64,000 nucleotides of DNA from Cokeromyces recurvatus. Lineage: Eukaryota > Mucoromycota > Mucoromycetes > Mucorales > Mucoraceae. The position numbers were made by a program, and so were the translations under genes. The DNA is taken from NCBI RefSeq assembly GCF_025118155.1, contig NW_026251394.1, positions 124,001 through 188,000 on the forward strand. The letters are read 5' to 3'. This document shows positions 1 to 12,713 of this stretch, one piece after another (the stretch's first letter is position 1; each line of letters begins with the position of its first letter). The notes beneath the pieces are model-generated. The model was not told where the DNA came from. It ran no database searches and saw only the letters and a list, made by a program, of their open reading frames with translations.

Positions 1-1174
1 GTTGTTGTTGTTGTTGATGCTGATGTTGTTCATCAGAGTATAAACCATGTTCATCAAATGAACCATGAGGTGCACTATACGAATTATATTCATGTAAGAT
101 ATCAATAGGTGATTGACGTTGGTGTAAGCCATGATAGAGATCTTCCATACCGAATTCAAATTGTGTATTATTAGTGTTGTTTGTGGTTGCAGTAGCAGCA
201 GCGGCGGCGGCGGCAGCAGCAGCAGCAGCAGTAGCGGCAGCCACAGCAGCAGCAGTAGTAGTGGTAGTAGTAGTAGTAGTACTAGTAGTAGTACTAGTAG
301 GATTAGTGCTAGTTCGTGGAGGAAGATGGAACCACATTGATTGATTTCTTTGTTGAAATGGTAATCCAAAGGATACACTTTCTTCTCCTCCTTCTCCTCC
401 TCCTTCTCCTCCTCCTCTTCCTTCATCTCCAAAAGGGACAAGTGGCATATGAGATAAAGAATAAGATGGAGTAAGATGGTTAACATTATTTGATTCTAAA
501 GATAGATTGCTTTGTTGTTCTCTTTTCACTGGAGAATTCGATTCAGAGTAAATATAATTGGGTCGAGTTCGTTTGACAGAAGGACGTTTGAGTGAGGCTC
601 TTCTTTTAGTTGAGGAAGAAGCTTTAGGTGTTGAAGAAGTAGTAGAAGAAGAGGAAGAAGAAGAAAACTGACCATGCTCTTCTTCATTTGTAATTGAAGA
701 AGAAGAAGAATTATTTGAAGATTGTTTATTACTAAAATGGCCATTTGATTTAGGTCCACGACGCACTGTTCCAGTCATAGAAGGTACTAAACTCAAATGA
801 CGATGAGTAGGTAAAGAAGTAATGATAGGTAAATCCTCTCCTTGTCTTAACGGTGGGAAAGCGTCAATGATACCTTGATCATCTAAGAGAGATCGAACAT
901 AATGAGACATGCGTTGTTGAACTTCATTTTCACTTGATTGAGAGTCATAAACGAGGTCAGCTCGCATTAAACCAACCATATCAATATTCTTACTATTACA
1001 ATCGACGTCATGAGGTATAATATCAATATAAAGGCCTGTTGTTAACGAATACCGGCAAGGTTCACCCTTCTGAAATATTTGTAACAAGTCTTGTGTTGTT
1101 TGTTCAGTAAGGTTAATCCAATTACCATGGCCAGCATATAACCGGTAACAGCTTTTATTAGTAAAAGAATTCAT
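1..1174 (-). CDS. WWE-like N-terminal domain protein with low-complexity tail (partial, C-terminus outside window)
   Basis: A single open frame runs from an ATG at 1174 to the window edge without a stop (over 390 codons), so the gene is C-terminally incomplete here. Residues about 9-75 resemble a WWE domain: a GNW motif, a helix with DLLQIFQKGEP, then GLYIDI and a closing LMRADL, in the order seen in RNF146/Deltex-type WWE modules. The rest is disordered: Ser runs, a basic patch (KRRASLKRPSVKRTRP) that could be a nuclear localisation signal, Gly/Glu repeats, a Thr/Ala tract and a His/Gln-rich end. WWE modules bind ADP-ribose derivatives or mediate ubiquitin-ligase contacts in known families; whether that holds here is inference. 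No catalytic domain is visible in the part present. The frame is certain, the domain call is tentative. Confidence 0.6.
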   Translation of the reverse strand, partial: MNSFTNKSCYRLYAGHGNWINLTEQTTQDLLQIFQKGEPCRYSLTTGLYIDIIPHDVDCNSKNIDMVGLMRADLVYDSQSSENEVQQRMSHYVRSLLDDQGIIDAFPPLRQGEDLPIITSLPTHRHLSLVPSMTGTVRRGPKSNGHFSNKQSSNNSSSSSITNEEEHGQFSSSSSSSTTSSTPKASSSTKRRASLKRPSVKRTRPNYIYSESNSPVKREQQSNLSLESNNVNHLTPSYSLSHMPLVPFGDEGRGGGEGGGEGGEESVSFGLPFQQRNQSMWFHLPPRTSTNPTSTTTSTTTTTTTTTAAAVAAATAAAAAAAAAAAATATTNNTNNTQFEFGMEDLYHGLHQRQSPIDILHEYNSYSAPHGSFDEHGLYSDEQHQHQQQQQ

Positions 1175-1560
1175 GTTTGGCAACTTTTTTTTTTTTATAA
1201 CTGTATATAAAAGGAATTAAAAGAAAAAGAAAAAATATATATATAAGAAAGAAAAAAAAAAGAAAGAAAGAAAAGGGAAGTTATATTTATTTTAACAAAA
1301 AAAAATAATAAAATAAAAATAAAAAAAAGTGGTCAATGAATGCCCTTATAAATGGATAATAAAGGGCCATTCTACTTGTCAATTTCAGTGACATTTTTTT
1401 TATTTCCAATTAAGTATTGAGCATGATAAAAAGGGGAAGGATAAAAAAGATTTGTATATAAAAATACATATATCTAACCTATAGGCTGAGAAGAAGAACT
1501 TCCCTAGAAATCTTTTTTCATATGTAAATGTTGTATGTGTAACATATTTTATTTGAACAG

Positions 1561-1620
<60 letters not shown>

Positions 1621-2976
1621 AAATAGTTTAATTTCTATGTGTATAAAAATGATTACTATATTATATAGTCATTGATAATACAAAAATAATTGTATTCATG
1701 TATAAAATACTCTTATCTTTAAACTCTGCCCTCCAGCGAGACATAATAAGAGGGCACTACGACATCAATACATTATTTCATAGTATTAATAAAAAATGAT
1801 CAAGATAATCTTATTACTATTGTAGATACTGCTCACCGGTATTGATGTCAAAATTCTTTTATAGTCACCATATCAATTAACTCATATTGATCTATGCTAT
1901 AGCTATTTAATACAAGGAAATACATTTGTAATTATTTAATACTTACTTCATTTTATGCTTAAACAATTGATATAGCAAGTTTTCTTCGATAGATATAAAC
2001 TATTGCCAAGCAAGGAGATATTATTAAACAAACTAGAGGAAAGAATATATACCATGGAATACTTTACTACTTTTATAGTTTTCTCTTTATTGACAACAAA
2101 CATGATTATCTATATGTACAAACAAACTACTAAGCGATTAATTATAACTTTCTAATAAGTGTAAGCCATGTATGTAATGTTCTTTTTACGTAAAATCTCT
2201 TATATCTATAAAGGAAGAGAGAGAAAGAGAGTAAACAGAAATAATATTACCTGCTGTAGCATAATAGATTTGAGCTGATAAGCACTCAAATCCTTACCAT
2301 TGAATAAATGACAACCCTTTTTTTTTTTAATGGATAGCTTTATATTAAAATAAGATGTGTTATTGAGTAATGGCTATTATAAAGAGAAAGGATTTTTTAA
2401 TTAAAGAAAAGAAAATATATATATACACACCTTTAGAAGTTGTCAATTATCTTATTTATCACTTTAAACGATTGTCTTGGAGAAAAAAAAAATAAAAATA
2501 AAAAGGATTTTAACACACCAAGCTTTTTTTTTTTTTTTTTTTTTTTTTTGTTGTTAATATTAAAGTATACAACGTCTTTGTTATAAATCAAAAAGTATTG
2601 AACCACTTCCTTTCCTGAATTTAAAGCTAAATTTAAGGATATGGTTTCAACAAGGCTTTCGTTTTCATTGAAAGATGGGATAAAACTACATTTGTATATG
2701 GCTTGCTTCCATTCAATAATCTCAACTCATTTCTATGACTATTATCATTTAACTGCATATCGTCTTTAAACAATCTCATATTAGTCTTTCTTTTTTTTTT
2801 TCTTTTCTTTTCTCAAAAAGTAAGGTCATCTGTATAATCTTCGTGTTATAAATAGACTTTATACATGTCAGTATCTTTATGTTAATAGTAAATTTTAACT
2901 ACCAATAATAGAATATCCATTTTTAAACGGCCATTCTTTACGTATCCTATTTTATTATAAACAATTAGGGTCAGTT
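1175..2976. other. Intergenic, AT-rich
   Basis: No supportable gene. It holds the presumed promoters and 3' ends between two minus-strand genes, a 56-nt poly(A) run at 1561-1616 and a poly(T) run near 2525-2549. Confidence 0.6.
1561..1616. repeat. Poly(A) homopolymer, 56 nt
   Basis: Uninterrupted run of A on the plus strand. It has no target-site duplication or coding relic beside it that would make it a retroposon tail, so it is listed as a simple repeat. Confidence 0.9.
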
Positions 2977-4405
2977 TTATTGTGTCTTCTTTAATTTTGA
3001 TGATGAAGGTGAAATATAAGGTGTAATTGTAAATTGACGATATACGAAATATACAAAAAGAAGAAGAAACAAACTACAGCTAATAATGACATTGAAGACA
3101 GTGAAAATATCTGGTAAATGACTAGGTGATTCAATCAATATATCTGCAATATGCCATATAATAAAGATACAATTTATACCCTAATATGATAATAAACATT
3201 AACATATTAATTGCATATGCTTCTTTTTCTTTCTTTTTTTTTTTTAACTTACAATTGTGCATAATTTAGTGAAAAAGTTGGTGTTCATTTTATAGCCTTC
3301 TACAAGCCAATTCCACATGGCTGTTGTAATAAAATAAGGTAAAATTAACCCTTCTCTTTTCAAGAGTGGAAACATACTAAACATAGCAACATTTACAAAC
3401 ATAGTAGCCGCGATGGGCTCTTCCAAAGTGACTAATGTTACTGGTAATAAAGGTAGTAGAATTGATTTTTCATGTACCTGAAAAGAAAACAAAAAGAAAG
3501 CCAGAGATGAATTAATTAATGCATAGAGAAATCTTCTTCGAGAGGGTGCGGCACATAAATGGATACTAATAGGCACGACTGCTGCCAAGGTAGCTAATAA
3601 ACTTAAACGAACAGTTGCTTCCACTGATAAAATTTGTCTAAGCTTGATGATGACGTTAATTGCACACCAAACATTGGCTACTTTATCCTCATAAAGTCCA
3701 CGTGCAACAGGGAAGATGCGGATGAAAATCTGCTTAAGATCATCTAAAGAACCTAACCAAGGAGCAAATAATACGCCAAATGTAATCATCACAGTAGTGC
3801 CTAATTTGATGAATAAAATAAACCTGAAATAGATAAATAAATAAATAAAGTAGTCATTATCCATCTTTTCCAAAAATTAGTTACTTACCCTTTCTTTTCA
3901 GTAAAGCATTTACCTAACAAGTATGCAAAAATAGCAGGTGCATAATACAATGCCATTTGTTTAAATCCTAATGATAAACAGAAAAAGATCGACCCGAGTA
4001 CAAAATATCTTGTTAAAAAGCAGTTAATTGCTAATAAAGTAAAACCCAACATAACACTATTAAATCTATAAATGTAAAATAAATAAAATGGGTTAGCATC
4101 TATAAAAAAAAAAAAAAAGAAAAAAGAAAAAAAAAGTATACAGTGAAATCTATTTTACTGGAAATGAGCGTGATCGATCATCATTAACGCAGGCTGCAAT
4201 AATATCAAGACAGCTGCCATATGTTTCTTTAAATAACCACTAGATCCATAGACAATTTGACAAAATCCCAAAACAGCAGGAATATAAATCAAAGCTTCAG
4301 AAACAAATACAGTAGATCTCATAAATACTTTACTGGATTCGGTCTCTAAACCTCTTGATGTATCTAATTCAAACCAACTCGAATTTATTTTTGAACCACT
4401 AAATC

Positions 4406-4440
<35 letters not shown>

Positions 4441-4882
4441 ATAATTAGCCTTAATTCTGTATATACATAAACAATCTACACGTATATAAGCTTACATAAT
4501 ACCACATAGCCAACTATGATAAGCTGTTAAAGGAGGATAGTCCAATCCCCACCATTGTAAATCATATCGATACCATTGAGAAGTAGGTAAATGTATTGTT
4601 AATTCCATCCAATGTCGCTGAGCTTCATAATCACCATACAAAGGGGGTATATTATAGCCTAAACAAGTTACACGTAAATTATATAAACACCTACATGTAT
4701 ATACATATACATATATACTTGTTACCTGAATAAGGATATAAAGCGATAATCCAACGAATTAAAAAAACAAACAAGATCGCGACTAAAGGAACTGTCCATA
4801 AGGTTTCATTTTGCACGTGGCGCTGAAGTGTCTTCCTAATGGGACTATGAATAAATAAGGATGGAGTAGAATCCTTCGTCAT
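2977..4882 (-). CDS. ALG6: Dolichyl-P-Glc:Man9GlcNAc2-PP-dolichol alpha-1,3-glucosyltransferase
   Basis: ER membrane enzyme adding the first glucose to the lipid-linked N-glycan precursor, using dolichyl-phosphate glucose. Six exons (4882-4726, 4658-4496, 4398-4159, 4065-3889, 3823-3253, 3180-2977) keep frame and give 503 aa, close to the family size. Diagnostic ALG6/ALG8-family motifs are present: [14 protein letters not shown] and [17 protein letters not shown] in the first luminal loop, IDHAHFQFNSVMLG, and the late [16 protein letters not shown]. The [11 protein letters not shown] form fits ALG6 better than ALG8. About a dozen hydrophobic segments follow a short cytosolic N-terminus. Introns are 67-98 nt; intron 2 carries a poly(A) run. 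All junctions use GT-AG. The start is the first ATG of the exon ahead of the first membrane segment. Confidence 0.93.
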
Positions 4883-5988
4883 GTAACAAATGAAAGAAAG
4901 GGAGACTAATCTTTAAAAAGAAAGAAAGAGAGAAATTAAGTTGATATGTAGATTGTTAATTATATAAATTGACAGCAGGAAAATAAAAATTGAAATTGCG
5001 CCTAGATTGTTTTTACTTAGTTCAGAGCATTCTAACATAATGTATCTGATTTACTTCAAAAGAAAAAGTACACTGAAAGAAAAGAAAAGAAAATAGGCAT
5101 AAAGGCAGTAGTCAATAAATGCCGGAAAAGTTCTATAAATCAATTAGTTAGAAACATTGCCAGTTGATAAGTAGAATTAATCAACTTTTTTCGCTACACA
5201 TATCTGCTATATTGATTCTATTGTACACATAAATATCTTTAATGAAATACTAATTTCATGAATTTTTTTTTTTCCTTAATATTATATTTACTGCTTTAAT
5301 TTATATAATGTGTACTACTGATGTATTAATCAATGAGTCTTTATCGTTTGAATACTATTCATAAACTTAAGTGCTTTGTACTGTCTGACAATTCTGTTTT
5401 TAAATAGATTCAATTTATAAAAATATACATTTGTAGCTAGGTCTTAAAGTTGACTTTTAGAGAAAATGATCAATAATATCAATACTGCGAGAAATAGATG
5501 GGTTATAAATTATGTATGCAACTTTTGTAATCAGCGATAATGATATGAACACCATTATTTTAGGAGAACTAAATGTGATAATTATATATAGCAAAATTAA
5601 AGTAAATATTATCCATTAGTAAAAGGGAAAAATGGTAATATCTTTTTTTAATTATTTGAGAAATAAAGATACCACGTTCATATACATCTAATAAATTAAC
5701 CTTTATATAAAGAAGCTAAATTTATTTTCTTTTTTTTTTTCCTTTTTTTCCTTTTTTTTTTTTTTCAACAAAGAACACACATTATAACAGATAGTTATAA
5801 AAAGTAAATATGCTGATTTATCATGCTACGTATAAATCAAAATTTGCACATGTGTACGGCATTTTCTTATAAACAAGTATATTTCAATTATGAACATATA
5901 GAAATAGATATACATCTTGTCTTTGTTGTTATTATATTATGTATTATATCTTTTTCTTTTTTTTTCCTATAAGTTAAGATTGCTCTTT
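4883..5988. other. Intergenic, AT-rich
   Basis: Between the ALG6 start and the end of the giant cytoskeletal gene. Short CT/GA-rich stretches occur just upstream of the ALG6 ATG; nothing else is supportable. Confidence 0.6.
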
Positions 5989-8900
5989 TTAAATATTAAT
6001 ATGACGAGGTGTAATAAATTTGTTATTTTTGCTTTTTGCTTTGGTCATCTTGACTTCAACTTGATTTCCATTCCTATCGACAGTTACTAAAAATTTATTT
6101 CCTTTCTTGATTCCATAAGTACCAGGAGGATGATGAGGTGTTGATTTAGATTCTCGTAAAATAGGGTCTTGTTCATGATTACGATAGCTATTTTTACTTG
6201 TTACACCTATAGTAGCTAAATAGCTACTATCCTGCGTTACTTTTGTTGTTGCTGTTGTTCCTTTTACAAAATTTCCTTCAAGGAGTGCATGGTCGCGTAG
6301 AAATTCTGATAGCTCTACCCATCCACCACCAACACGAACCATGACCATACGACTTCTTAAAATACGACAATAGGCCAACTTTGGATTCACATCTCCAAAC
6401 CAATATTTACCCACTTCTCCTGGGACCATTTTTACTTGAATTTTATAAGGGGAATCATTCAAAATATCACCCACAGCTACATCTAAATCGTTCTTTGGAT
6501 CAGCAATATAGGCTTCATGGGGCTTGGTGGGTGATCGACGGCGTTGTTGTTGTTGTTGTTGTTGTTGTACTGCTACCTGTCGTGATACCACTTTTCTTGC
6601 AGTTGGAGAAACCGTACCGCCTACTGTACGTTTTATCGTTGCGCGTGCCGCGGTTGCAAATGTTAAAGGTGTTTGTCGACCTGCCATATAACGAGGCGTC
6701 GACTGCATCATGTTTGGAGTGGGTGATCGTTGCATGGTCACCCGTTTTGCTAAATCAATCGCTCGTCGACCTCTTTCTAGTAAAGACACGTCAAATGCAG
6801 TTTGACCAAGAGGATCAATCAGATTCATGAGTTCTGTCTTTTTAGATTCTGTATCTATTTGTAATTTTGCCCATCGTTTATAAAATTGACAGAGACAGTG
6901 GGTGACACGAGTATCGTCGAGAAGGGGTCTCGAGACTTCCTTGAGCTCCTCCATAAGATCATTAATTTTTGGTTCATAGTAACGATATCGGGTATCCAGA
7001 TCAATCAACATCGCTTGTAAGTCTGCTCGACTACTATGAGGTTGAGGTGATGTACGTGAGACGACTTCTGCTAATGCTAGTAATAATACTTCTAGTTCCT
7101 CTGTTACCGTTAAAAACTCTTGCATCTTTTCTGCTCCTGAAACTTCATTCTGCTTTGTCTTTAGTAGATCATGTAAACTTTTTACAGCAGCCGTTATCTC
7201 TGCACGTTGAGAGATAACTGAATTTTTACTAACAAGCATCTGATCTAGCTCTTCAATAGAGGGTTCAAGACGGTTAGTTACATCACCTTGTACCGTCATA
7301 AGTTCACATTTGATAGTTGCTAAATGATGATCTGTAGGTATGGATGCAAGCGGGCAATCTAATATAGTATCCCCTTTGCAAACTGTGATCGTCTGAAGAC
7401 GATCTTTAAGATCTCCAATACTTGTCAAAATTGACTTGATTTTCCGTGCAATTTCCACGTCTCGTTTAGAGTGATTGATCAATCTACGAACATCCATAAG
7501 CTGTTCATCAAGTTTAGACCAAGCTTCCAAGATGTCAGTTTCACGTTTATATACTGATTCCTTGATTGTTTCATTTTGCTGCCCTAAACTGATATCATGA
7601 TAGTTCATCATAAGGATACGTGATTTCATGGCTTCAAAGGCGTGTATCGTGGGTCGCATTTCATTCATCTTTCGATCTAGGGCCTCTAGCTCATCTCGTA
7701 ATTCTTGTTCATCATGCATGCAAACGTCTGTAGGTAAGTTGGAAATGGCATTTGAACAATGATTGACCCATGTCTTTATATCCTTGGCTGCTTTAGCATG
7801 AATATAAATCTTTCGAACCAAATAGGATTGGTGCTTTTCTTTATCAATCCATATCTGTACATCCTTTACAGCTGTTTCAATATCAGCAAATAAATCAAGA
7901 TGTTTCAATGATGGGTCAAGTTCTTTAACCAAGTCTTGATAAGCTCGCTCGGATTCCAAATTAGAGGCGACTGTACATTTGTAAAGATGATCAATCGTTT
8001 CAGCTGATTCAGATACAAATTTACCATTCTCTAACGTGAACATACGATCCTTTATTTCATTTTTTAAATCATTGGCTAACTGAAGAATACTTTTTGCGTG
8101 TCTTTCAATCTCTGCATGCGCTGTTGTCTCAGCGACATCCTTCTTAAGTTTCATCACCAATTCGTCCATCTTTGAGACTCTTTCAACCAAAGAATTATAT
8201 CGATCCCGCGCACACGAATAGTTGGCTATCTCTAAAGGATCCTCTTTATTATTCGTCTTTAAATCTGTCTCTTCAAGTAAATGATGAATGCTGGCTAATG
8301 AAATCTCAATCGTATCTATTTTCTCTTGGGACTGTTCATTATCGGAGGCCATGTCGACTACTAGATGCTCTACATCAGATAGCTCCGTGTCAATCATGCT
8401 GAGTCGTCTTTGTCGATCATACCATTGCTGAACCATACCGCAAAAGACATTAAGACTATTCAGGTCTTGTCCTAACTGCATCCATTGAATGTCATCCGTC
8501 TCTTCTAATTGATCAAATTCTTCTTGGCGTCTTTGATAATCTGATACCATCCCTTCGCTCTCGGCTCTTAGAATATCTAAACGTTCTTTATCCTGCGATT
8601 CTACTTGACCAGTTATAAAGCCACATCGTTGTTTAAGGTCTGGAATTCGATGTCTTGTCTCAACCACAAATTGACGCAACAACCTAAATCGCTTCGTCTT
8701 CTCCTTTGAATCCTCTAATTCTTTACGACGATTATTCAGCTCTTGAGATGTCCTTTTTAATGCCAGCTCAAGACAATCAAAGGAATTCTCCAATTTGAGG
8801 GACATATCAGTCAGTCTCGTATCGTTCAATCGTCGCATGTCTGTTAAGAGCTCAATGACTTTATTCTTTTTATGTAGCAACCTTTGAATGTGTTGTTCAT

Positions 8901-11542
8901 GGTCGCATTCAAGACGATGTATATCTTCGTGAGGGATCTGCAAAGATAACTGATCAAGTTGATATGATTGTTGATCGGCCCATGTACAGAGTTGATTACC
9001 TTCCTCTAGATAGTCATTCATCTGTCGATATTGTTGAGTAAGATGACAGAATAGATCTAATTGAGATGTTAAGTCATCATTCAGGGCAGTTAATCTCTGA
9101 CGCTGTTCAGATAGGTAGTTATCAATCCTATCATTGGGTTCCGGGCAAGGGATCTGATTCGAGATCAGCTGAAGGATATCATTCTGCAACTCTTTCACAC
9201 GACTTGTCATCTCCTTCTCTTCACTTAATGTTACTTCTTTATTATTCGTCATTAATTGGTCAGATAACTCTTTGCCTTCCTCAAAGACATTCTTTATTTG
9301 ATTCACAAACTCTGTCAATTTCAAACGCTGTTCAACAATGGCCCTAGCAAGAGCCATCCGTTTCATGAGATCTTCAAATCGCTGCTCACACTCAACTTGT
9401 CTCCTTTCTATACCATCAGGCAAGTCCACACGCGATAGAGTGTCCAGGTCCTGGAAACTAGTTACTGTCTTTGTAAACAGTGTCAAATCAAATTCTGACA
9501 TGCTATGCTCCAACGTTAATAACGTATGAATAATGATTGCATCATTCGTATCTACGGTCTCTATCTGCTGCTGCTGCTGCCATTGTGCCATTTTAAAGAG
9601 ATCCTCAAGGTCGCCTTCAGTTTTCTTTAACCATGCAACTGCATCCTCTAAGGCAGTCTCCCATTTAATGCGTTCTTCAAGCAACTCTAATCGTTCCCTT
9701 CGTAGTCTTACTAATCGTGTCAATTCATCCAGCGTTGTCAGAGTGGATAAGGTGATTTCGATCGTGGTGGTATCCGCTGGACTAAAGTCACCATGGGTTA
9801 ATGTCTTGACGTGGGTACGTAATCGAGCCATGTCTTCCTTATGGAACAAGTCAATCGTTGTTTCTAATCTTTGATGCTCCTCTACTAATTGTTTTAATGC
9901 AGTTGGCGTCATCTCTAGGGTCTCCACAAAGGGTTCAATCGGTTCAAGCTCCTTAAAGATCTTGACATGCCCTTGGATCCATCCCCTGATACGTTCAGCC
10001 TCTTTAAACCACACCTTGACTTCATCCACCCAACCCATAACGCGTTGATGGTCCTGTTGCAGCACCTCTAATTTGATCAAATGAGTAAGGGTCCCTGTTA
10101 CGTACACGAGACGGTCCATGAAGGTCAGGGATAGCATCATATGTTCATCTAACTCGATAATATCATCGTAGGTTCTAACGGACTGTATCATCTTTTGCGT
10201 CACCCAATCAAGCTCTTGTTGTACAAGTCGACACAGCTTTGTAAATTTAACATCTTGAGCAAACTTTTCAAGTAATCGGAAGCGCTTACAGAGATCAACT
10301 TGAAATGCTTCGTATTGCGGTGGCCGCCAACTCGTGTCCTCTGACTTTTCAAAATCATCTAGTTCATCTTGAAGGGCATCAAAGTCCTCTTGAATCATAG
10401 CTAATTGTTGTTCAAATTCTTTGTAATCTTCCTCATTTACCACTTCTGTAGGTGTCATGAGAACAAGATGATGGTGCAATCGGTTCAATTTTTCGGTAAG
10501 GATAGTTTCACGTGATGCACCATAACAATAATATTTTATAGAAGAGGATGCTGTTGTTGTTATCTTTTTATGAGAGAGATAAGTGGATGTAACTGTAGTT
10601 GTTGTACTATACGTTTCTTCTTCTTCAAGTGAACTATGATAAAGAGAGGGTGTATCATGAGGAGCAGAAGAAGAAGAAGAGATAGTACTTGCAGAGGAGT
10701 TTAATGGGATATTCTTGAAATGATCGATATCCCTTTGTCGTTGTAGGATTTGTTCAGTCGTGGGTGTTTTTAAATAAGAAATAAGCTCTAATAAATATTG
10801 GAAGACAACATATTCATCATCATCATCATCCTCATTCTCTTCTTTAGAATGAAGGAAGAGAATTGAAGAAAGATAATGATGATATGGCTGCGGATCAATT
10901 ATACATTCCAAAATTAAATCTTCTATGTGTTCGCACCGTTGTAAATCGGGTACTAATGAGGGTTGATGATAATGTAAGATATAGAGAAAGAGAGTGCCTG
11001 ATTTCCACGAATTTATGCTGAAATCATGTACAGAAGAATGATAGTGTGATAATATAAAGTTGGACCATAAAAGTAAATTCGCTTGTATGTGAGTGAATTG
11101 ATTGGCGGGTATAAATTGATGAGCCTTATTTAGAAGAAATAATAATAGTTCATTTATATCTTATTGAGCATATGTTTAATGTAACATATTTAAAATAGCT
11201 TACATAAAATGTAAATGATAACTGTTCATTTTTTAAAATGGTATATATGATATGATAGATGTGATATTGGGATTGAATAAAACTTAGTACTAGTACTGTT
11301 GAATCACTATTAAAAGAATCAATGAAAATTTCAGGAACAATGGAATGAATTTGATTGAAAATATCTTGTAAATCCTGTTGTTGTGAATCAAATGTCAAGT
11401 GAAATAATGTTTGAAGCAATGATATTATTGTTGGTATGGAAACATCAATGGATGCTATAGTGATAAATTTATTGATCCAATGTAACAAGCATTGTTCTTT
11501 TTTATTGTGAAGTTGTAAAGTTGTAACAGATGAAGTGTCCAT
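5989..11542 (-). CDS. Spectraplakin-like giant protein: CH domain, spectrin/coiled-coil rod, GAS2 (GAR) microtubule-binding domain
   Basis: Two exons (11542-11204; 11124-5989) joined by a 79-nt intron give about 1,824 aa. Residues ~122-228 form a calponin-homology domain (NLLLWSNFILSHY, HDFSINSWKSGTLF, ILHYHQPSLV, and a terminal acidic DDEYVVFQYLLELISYL, the CH2-type ending). The N-terminal ~100 residues start with LLHWINKF and may be a diverged first CH. Residues ~250-1600 are almost purely helical and heptad-like with recurring Trp, as in spectrin repeats. Residues ~1655-1730 are a clear GAS2/GAR domain (PGEVGKYWFGDVNPKL, YCRILRSRMVMVRVGG, GWVELSEFLRDHALLE). By family knowledge CH modules bind actin and GAR binds microtubules, so a cross-linker is inferred. 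A short polyQ sits ahead of GAR. The exon 1 junction is the least certain part; the long exon is a single open frame. Confidence 0.85.
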
Positions 11543-11922
11543 TTTTTTTTTATTACATGCAAGATATGAAAAATATAATAATAAAGAAAGAGAGATAAGA
11601 GAAAAATAAAAAATAAAAAATAAAAATCTGTATTTTAGGAGTTTATAATGGAAGAAAGGGGGGTGTGGAGAGGGCGCAATCAAAAAGATACACACATAAA
11701 AAAAAAAATAAAAAATAAAAAAGGGGTAACGACTAAAAATAAAAAATAATAATACCTGATGCACTCAAGGGGTAATAAAATACACTACACATTCTTCATC
11801 AAATCTGATATACACAACATGTGAAATATGAAATGATTTTATTGTTTAAATTTATACTCGAGTACGACTTTCTCTGGGAACAAACTATTAAATAGCTGTC
11901 AATATGTGTGCAAATAAATATA

Positions 11923-12452
11923 TTATAATCTTACTTTTTGAAGTATAGGATGAGATAAAATAGGACCAATGATAGGAAGTCGTTTCAAGAAACCAAACAC
12001 GACAGGAAAAAAATCGCTAATAATGTAAAGCCCATCAATTATATGTATACTAATACATATATATATATTTTTACACTCATAAGCTTACCCAAATAAATTC
12101 AAAAAACCAAAGATTTCTACAATAAATCCCAAAATTGGGTATTTAGAAATTACCAAGAAAATACCACCCAAAAAACAAACTGTTCCTTTTAATTTTTCTT
12201 TTCTTGAAAAAAATATAAATGTACTTTTAGGTCCAATAATAGTCGTGATTCCACATAAAAAAAGGATCTAGTAATAACAATAATAAATGTTTATATTGTT
12301 CCTATTCTAATTACACTTGTCTTACATTGCCTATTGCCATTAATCCACCATCAAACAATAGCATAACACCCAACATCATAAAAAATAATCCAAATGCTGT
12401 TAATCCAACACCAATCTCTATAAAGTTTCATCTTTTTGTTTTAGATTAAAAA

Positions 12453-12483
<31 letters not shown>

Positions 12484-12538
12484 GAAAAAGATTGAAATAA
12501 AGAATGAGCATCTTACTTTGACTATCACTTAACCACAT
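11923..12538 (-). CDS. GOT1: Golgi transport protein GOT1
   Basis: Small four-helix membrane protein of ER-Golgi vesicle traffic. Four exons (12538-12517, 12417-12326, 12267-12089, 12016-11923) keep frame and give 128 aa, against 138 in yeast. The sequence starts MWLSDSQKIGVGLTAFGLFF and continues with MLLFDGGLMAIGN, GITTIIGPKSTFIFFSRKEK and FLKRLPIIGPIL, all typical of GOT1/SFT2-like proteins. The last codons (KVRL, stop) overlap a possible GTAAGA donor, so a short extra 3' exon is an alternative. Intron 1 contains a (GAAA)n repeat. The gene is divergent from the ArsB-like transporter, the two start codons being 175 bp apart, so they share one short promoter region. Confidence 0.9.
12452..12484. 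repeat. (GAAA)n microsatellite
   Basis: About seven GAAA units inside intron 1 of GOT1. Simple repeat, not coding. Confidence 0.8.
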
Positions 12539-12713
12539 CCCCCTTTTTTCTTGTAATTTGATTGAAAAAAAAAATAGATGGAAAAAAGAAAAATTTACGT
12601 CGATATTACCTTATTACTATTTTTTTGATAAATATGAATATAAAAAAAAAAAAAAGAAACTCAGTTCTTTTGTTTTATTTATTTAATTTCTTTTTCTTTT
12701 TAATAATAACATA

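Noticed and set aside
131..340. Plus-strand Ser/Gly-rich frame
   Set aside because: It is the antisense of the Thr/Ala repeat in the real minus-strand gene.
6381..9874. Several plus-strand frames of 60-150 codons
   Set aside because: All overlap the single long minus-strand frame of the spectraplakin-like gene and are its shadows.
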